Assembly (NCBI RefSeq): GCF_000374165.1
Contig: NZ_KB893728.1
Span: 124,001-188,000 of the forward strand
Direction: 5' to 3'
DNA: 64,000 nt
From: Parafrankia elaeagni
GTDB lineage: Bacteria; Actinomycetota; Actinomycetes; Frankiales; Frankiaceae
Below the pieces are notes generated by a model that did not search any database, was not told where the DNA came from, and was given only the letters and a program-made list of their open reading frames with translations. The first letter of the stretch is position 1. Each line of letters begins with the position of its first letter. Below, piece after piece: positions 60,505 to 64,000 of this stretch. The position numbers were made by a program, and so were the translations under genes.

Positions 60505-61230
60505 CGGAGCATCGACGAAGCAGCTGTCAGGACGTCCGAGGCCCGGCGCGAGGCCTTCGGCCAGGCCACCGCCGCCTTCACCGCACTGGTGGCGAGGGTC
60601 GGGTCGGAGGACTGGCAGCTTCCCGCTCTCGGTCAGTGGACGGTGCGCGACCTGGTGGGCCACGCCAGCCGAGCGCTGTCGACGATCGAGGCCTACCTGC
60701 CGACAGCCGCCCAGCCCGCACCGGTTGTGCAGGGAACGCGGGCCCGGCAGGCCGGCAGGCCCACCGATCCGGTGCTCGACGCGGACGCGTACGAGTTGGC
60801 CGGGCCGGCGGACTACTACCTCGCGGCGCGGGCCAGCCTCGGGGATCCCGCCGCCGTGGCCGAACGTGGCCGCGTCGCCGGCCGGGCCCTCGGCGCGGAC
60901 CCGGCGGGCGCGGTGTGCACGCTCGCCACCCGGGTGCTGGCCCTGGTGGCCGCCACCGCGGACAACACCCTGATCCGCAGCCCGGTCGGCACGATGGCCT
61001 TCGTCGACTACCTGCCGACGAGGACCTTCGAACTGACCGTGCACGGCCTCGACCTGGCCCGTGCGCTCCCGGGCGACAGCGGGCCGGGGGCCGGGGCCCC
61101 GCTCGGCTCGGCCCTGGCCGCTGGTCTCGACCTTGCCGCGGAGCTGGCGGCCCGCGGCCCCGATGCCGCTGACCTGCTGCTGCTCCTCACCGGGCGCGGT
61201 TCGCTGCGCACCGGTCTGAGCGCGCTCTGA
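60502..61230 (+). CDS. MDMPI/DinB-superfamily protein (TIGR03086-like)
   Basis: 242-residue protein with the N-terminal domain of mycothiol-dependent maleylpyruvate isomerase. Visible features: helix AFTALVARVGSEDWQLPALG, then QWTVRDLVGHASRAL, where the His is one of the usual metal ligands. VDYLPTRTFELTVHGLDLARAL carries the second conserved His. Members are metal-dependent, thiol-related enzymes; the substrate cannot be told. The ATG at 60502 is the right end of the palindrome shared with the CGNR gene, so the two are very likely co-regulated. Confidence 0.85.
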   Translation: MRSIDEAAVRTSEARREAFGQATAAFTALVARVGSEDWQLPALGQWTVRDLVGHASRALSTIEAYLPTAAQPAPVVQGTRARQAGRPTDPVLDADAYELAGPADYYLAARASLGDPAAVAERGRVAGRALGADPAGAVCTLATRVLALVAATADNTLIRSPVGTMAFVDYLPTRTFELTVHGLDLARALPGDSGPGAGAPLGSALAAGLDLAAELAARGPDAADLLLLLTGRGSLRTGLSAL

Positions 61231-61329
61231 TTCCAGCCGGCCTCTCCCAGCCCGCCGCTGATCCCAGCCGGCTTCTGACCCTGCCCGCGTCTGACCGCCC
61301 GCCCGACTACCGGTCCGCCTCCACGCCGC

Positions 61330-61520
61330 GGCCTCCTCCAGGGGCACGGAACACCGCTGCCACCGTCCCAGACGACGGGCTGACCGGTTTCCAGCTCCAC
61401 GGCGGTGATCAGCAGCCGCTGAGCTGGCCAGGCCTCCGTACCGAGCACGAATCTCATGTCGGCGATCGCGCCCGCCGAGGTTCCCACGATCAGACCGGCA
61501 TCGGCGAGGTCCAGATTCAC
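61330..61520 (-). pseudogene. Patatin-like phospholipase relic
   Basis: The frame starts at a GTG overlapping the amylase stop and reads MNLDLADAGLIVGTSAGAIA, with the patatin nucleophile motif G-T-S-A-G. It jumps directly to EAWPAQRLLITAVELETGQP and VVWDGGSGVP, which in intact patatin-like proteins lies over 100 residues later. The glycine-rich N-terminus and the whole C-terminal half with the catalytic Asp are absent. The remaining downstream frame is arginine-rich noise. Confidence 0.65.
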
Positions 61521-63232
61521 CCCGTCCCGGTCGTCCCACGGCGCCGGATGCGCAGCCAGCAGTAGCCGTAGCCGGCCAGGTCGAGGTCGACGGCGCCGCC
61601 GTCACCGGCAGTCAGATCGCCGCCGGACCCGCCGGACCCGTGGGAGCCGCGGAAGCCGCCGGACCCGGCCAGCTGCGTCAACCGGTCGCCGGACTCGACG
61701 CCGGCGAGCGCGAGGCGCGTGGCGACGGGTTCCCGACCGAGGTTGTGCACCGTCACGACGGTCTGGCCGTCCAGATCGCTGCGGTGGACGAACAGGGCGG
61801 GGGCGCCGGGGCAGTCGAGCACGGCGCCGTCGCCCCAGGCGAGTTCCGGGCAGCGCCGGTAGACGCGGATCATCGCGGTGAACCAGGACAGCAGCGAATC
61901 GGGATCGTCCTGCTGGGCCGCCACGTTGACCTTCGCCGGGGCGAAGTCGCCCTCGACGACCGGGCCGACGAGGTGGTCGGGCTCGACAGCGGAGAAGCCG
62001 CCGTTCGGGCCGTCCGTCCACTGCATCGGCGTGCGCACGGCGAGACGGCCCTCGGCAGCCAGGTTCTCGCCCATCCCGATCTCCTCGCCGTAGAAGAGGG
62101 TCGGGGTGCCGGGCAGCGCGAACAGCAGACTGTAGACGAGGCGCAGGCGCGCCGGGTCCCCGTCGAGCATCGGGGGCAGCCGCCGGCGCAGCCCGCGGTC
62201 GTACAGCTGCATCGACGGGTCGGGGCCGAACGCGGCGAAGACCTCCCCGCGCTCGTCGTCGCTCAGTTTGTCGAGCGTCAGCTCGTCGTGGTTGCGGACG
62301 AAGGTCGCCCAGTGCCCGTCCTTCGGTGCGGCCGGCCGCTCCCGCAGCGTGGTGGCGAGCACGGAGGCGTCCTCCCGGGCCATCGCCAGATAGAGCTGCT
62401 GCATACCCGGGAAGTCGAAGCACATTGTCAGCTCGTCGCCGTCCTCGTCGCCGAAGAACGTGCGAAGCTCCGGGTAGGGAAGGTTCACCTCGCCGAGCAG
62501 GATCGCCTCGCCGCTGCGACGGGACAGAAAAGCCCGCAGGTCACGCAGGAAGTCGTGGGGGTTCGGCAGGTCCTCGGCGTCCAGCGCGCCGGCGGTCTCC
62601 AGCAGGAACGGAACCGCGTCGACCCGGAAACCGGAGACGCCGAGTTCCAGCCAGAAACCGAGGACCCGGGCGATCTCGTCGCGCACGTCGGGACTGGTGA
62701 CGTCGAGGTCGGGCTGGTGCTTGTAGAACCGGTGTAGATAGTACTGGCCGGCTTCCTCGTCGTACTGCCAGACGCTGTCCTCCTTGTCCGGGAACACCAC
62801 GTCGGACGGGCCGTCCTCCGGTGGCTCGTCCCGCCACACGTAGAAGTCGCGATAGGGAGAATCCCGGCTGGAACGCGCGGAACGGAACCAGGGGTGCTGG
62901 TCGGAGGTGTGGTTGACGACGAGATCGATGATCACCCGGATACCGCGGTCGCGGGCGAGCCGCAGGAACTCGACCAGGTCGCCGTGGGTGCCCAGACGCG
63001 GGTCGACGCCGTAGAAGTCGGTGATGTCGTAGCCGTCGTCGCGGTCGGGGGATGGGTAGAACGGCATCAGCCACAGGCACGTGACGCCAAGTTCGTGCAG
63101 GTGGTCGAGCCGTTGGGACAACCCGCGGAAGTCGCCGCAGCCGTCGCCGTCGGAGTCGGAGAAGGTCTCGACGTCCAGGCAGTAGACGACTGCGGTCTTC
63201 CACCAGAGGTCACCCGTCCTGGTCAGCCTCAT
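61517..63232 (-). CDS. GH13 alpha-amylase family protein, trehalose-synthase-like
   Basis: Glycoside hydrolase family 13 enzyme, 571 residues, acting on alpha-glucans or trehalose/maltose. It begins WWKTAVVYCLDVETFSDSDG, like trehalose synthases. GH13 regions: DLVVNHTS (region I), GFRVDAVPF (region II, nucleophile Asp), LLGEVN (region III, acid Glu) and FVRNHDE (region IV). The C-terminal beta domain is short and contains a Gly/Ser-rich insert (GGFRGSHGSGGSGGD). The start overlaps the luciferase-like gene stop by four bases, so the two are coupled. Confidence 0.93.
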   Translation of the reverse strand: MRLTRTGDLWWKTAVVYCLDVETFSDSDGDGCGDFRGLSQRLDHLHELGVTCLWLMPFYPSPDRDDGYDITDFYGVDPRLGTHGDLVEFLRLARDRGIRVIIDLVVNHTSDQHPWFRSARSSRDSPYRDFYVWRDEPPEDGPSDVVFPDKEDSVWQYDEEAGQYYLHRFYKHQPDLDVTSPDVRDEIARVLGFWLELGVSGFRVDAVPFLLETAGALDAEDLPNPHDFLRDLRAFLSRRSGEAILLGEVNLPYPELRTFFGDEDGDELTMCFDFPGMQQLYLAMAREDASVLATTLRERPAAPKDGHWATFVRNHDELTLDKLSDDERGEVFAAFGPDPSMQLYDRGLRRRLPPMLDGDPARLRLVYSLLFALPGTPTLFYGEEIGMGENLAAEGRLAVRTPMQWTDGPNGGFSAVEPDHLVGPVVEGDFAPAKVNVAAQQDDPDSLLSWFTAMIRVYRRCPELAWGDGAVLDCPGAPALFVHRSDLDGQTVVTVHNLGREPVATRLALAGVESGDRLTQLAGSGGFRGSHGSGGSGGDLTAGDGGAVDLDLAGYGYCWLRIRRRGTTGTG

Positions 63233-64000
63233 GCCTGCGCCGCTCCCGCCCGGGCCGCGGTCGGCCGCTGTGCCGTCGGACGGGTCGCCGCGGTGCCGGA
63301 GCCGCCGGAGCCGCCGGAGGTGCCGGGGGTGCCAGGGATGTCGGTGAGCTGCGGCAGGACGGATCCGGCGAACACCTCGATGAACTCGTCCAGGTGCTGG
63401 CCGACGTGGTGCAGGAAGATCTCCTCGTAGCCGAGCTCGGTGTACCGCGTGAGCTGCTCGGCGTGCCAGCCCAGGTCGCTGGAGATGTTGACGGACTCGG
63501 CGACGACCTCCGGCGGGACGTGCGCGGACACCGCGTCGAACGTGTCGATGTGGTCGATGTCCCAGCAGGCCGGCGGCGCGAACACGTTCGAACGCCACTG
63601 GTCGTGGGCGATGCGCGTCGCCTCGTCGGCGTCAGGGGCGTAGCTGAGGTGAACCTGCAGGCGCAGCGGGCCGCGCCCGCCGGCGTCGCGGTAGGCGTCG
63701 GCGACCGCACGCAGCCGCTCCTCGGGCCCGTTGACGGTGATCAGGCCGTCCGCCCATTCCGCGCACCACGCCGCCGTCTCCGGGCTGACGGCCGCGCCGA
63801 CGAGCGCCGGCGGTTCGGCGGGCAGCGTCCACAGCCGGGCCCGGTCGACGGTGACGAGTCCGTGATGGGTGACCTCCTCGCCGGCGAACAGCGCACGCAG
63901 GACGTCGACGCACTCCCGCAGCCGCGCCGCCCGCACCGGCTTCGCGGGCCACGGATCGCCGGTGATGTGCTCGTTGCTGGCCTCTCCGGTGCCGAGCGCG
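63229..64000 (-). CDS. Luciferase-like monooxygenase family oxidoreductase, 5' end outside window
   Basis: Partial gene; the frame continues past the right edge. The visible part starts GTGEASNEHITGDPWPAKPV, close to the G-x-G-E-x-x-N-E-H motif of the F420/FMN-dependent luciferase-like family that includes F420-glucose-6-phosphate dehydrogenase. LWTLPAEPPALVGAAVSPET and WADGLITVN are also typical, as is LGYEEIFLHHVG near the end. About 257 residues are visible, with a Thr/Ala/Arg-rich tail after DIPGTPGT. Whether it uses F420 or FMN cannot be judged. It is coupled to the amylase gene. Confidence 0.88.
   Translation of the reverse strand, partial: ALGTGEASNEHITGDPWPAKPVRAARLRECVDVLRALFAGEEVTHHGLVTVDRARLWTLPAEPPALVGAAVSPETAAWCAEWADGLITVNGPEERLRAVADAYRDAGGRGPLRLQVHLSYAPDADEATRIAHDQWRSNVFAPPACWDIDHIDTFDAVSAHVPPEVVAESVNISSDLGWHAEQLTRYTELGYEEIFLHHVGQHLDEFIEVFAGSVLPQLTDIPGTPGTSGGSGGSGTAATRPTAQRPTAARAGAAQA

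Overview
The window is about 64 kb of very GC-rich DNA with actinobacterial codon use, GTG starts, leaderless-looking starts and many ATGA or GTGA overlaps. The gene set fits a filamentous actinomycete: a giant NRPS with MbtH, an IdeR/DtxR-type iron box, a mycothiol-type MDMPI protein, CGNR and HxlR regulators and Tat-exported PhoX. A NifJ-type pyruvate:ferredoxin oxidoreductase makes a Frankia-like organism my best guess, but this is inference. I saw no rRNA, tRNA, CRISPR array, phage or intact insertion sequence.

Region 1 (1-34.4 kb) is a nonribosomal peptide locus. The 3' 22 kb of an NRPS gene (its 5' end lies outside) encodes (A)-T-C-A-T-C-A-T-C-A-T-E-C-A-T-E-C-A-T-TE. The last A domain reads as serine. 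An MbtH protein follows, then one polypeptide that fuses 4-hydroxymandelate synthase to 4-hydroxymandelate oxidase. These are two of the three enzymes for hydroxyphenylglycine; the aminotransferase is not in the window. Downstream are a Ser-Ile-Gly-Ser repeat protein, an aldo/keto reductase, a CsbD-like protein, a haem importer (hmuTUV) behind a near-perfect iron box, a type II thioesterase, a 3-hydroxyacyl-CoA dehydrogenase and a broken DHA2 exporter.

Region 2 (34.7-43.7 kb) has divergent secreted phosphatases (phytase-like esterase and PhoX) with PHO-box-like repeats between them. Then come NifJ and galactokinase, the latter coupled to a galE relic.

Region 3 (43.9-50.2 kb) is a leftward tyrosine/homogentisate catabolic operon (HPPD, HGD, a shortened hypothetical, FAH) followed by a NarL-type two-component system.

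Region 4 (50.4-64 kb) has an MMPL transporter, a second aldo/keto reductase divergent from a LuxE-LuxC fatty-acid reductase pair with no luciferase, FKBP and Maf, a broken MFS gene divergent from an HxlR regulator, a response-regulator relic, a CGNR/MDMPI pair separated by a 21-bp palindrome that abuts both start codons, a patatin relic, and an amylase-family/luciferase-like pair cut by the window end.

Three observations stand out. C1 of the NRPS looks like a D-accepting domain, yet no epimerase domain precedes it. The LuxE/LuxC/aldo-keto group carries a strong palindromic operator and may make fatty aldehyde or alcohol. Six genes show the same kind of decay, an internal deletion or truncation with the ends still recognisable. 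All family calls come from reading the sequence; no database search was possible.
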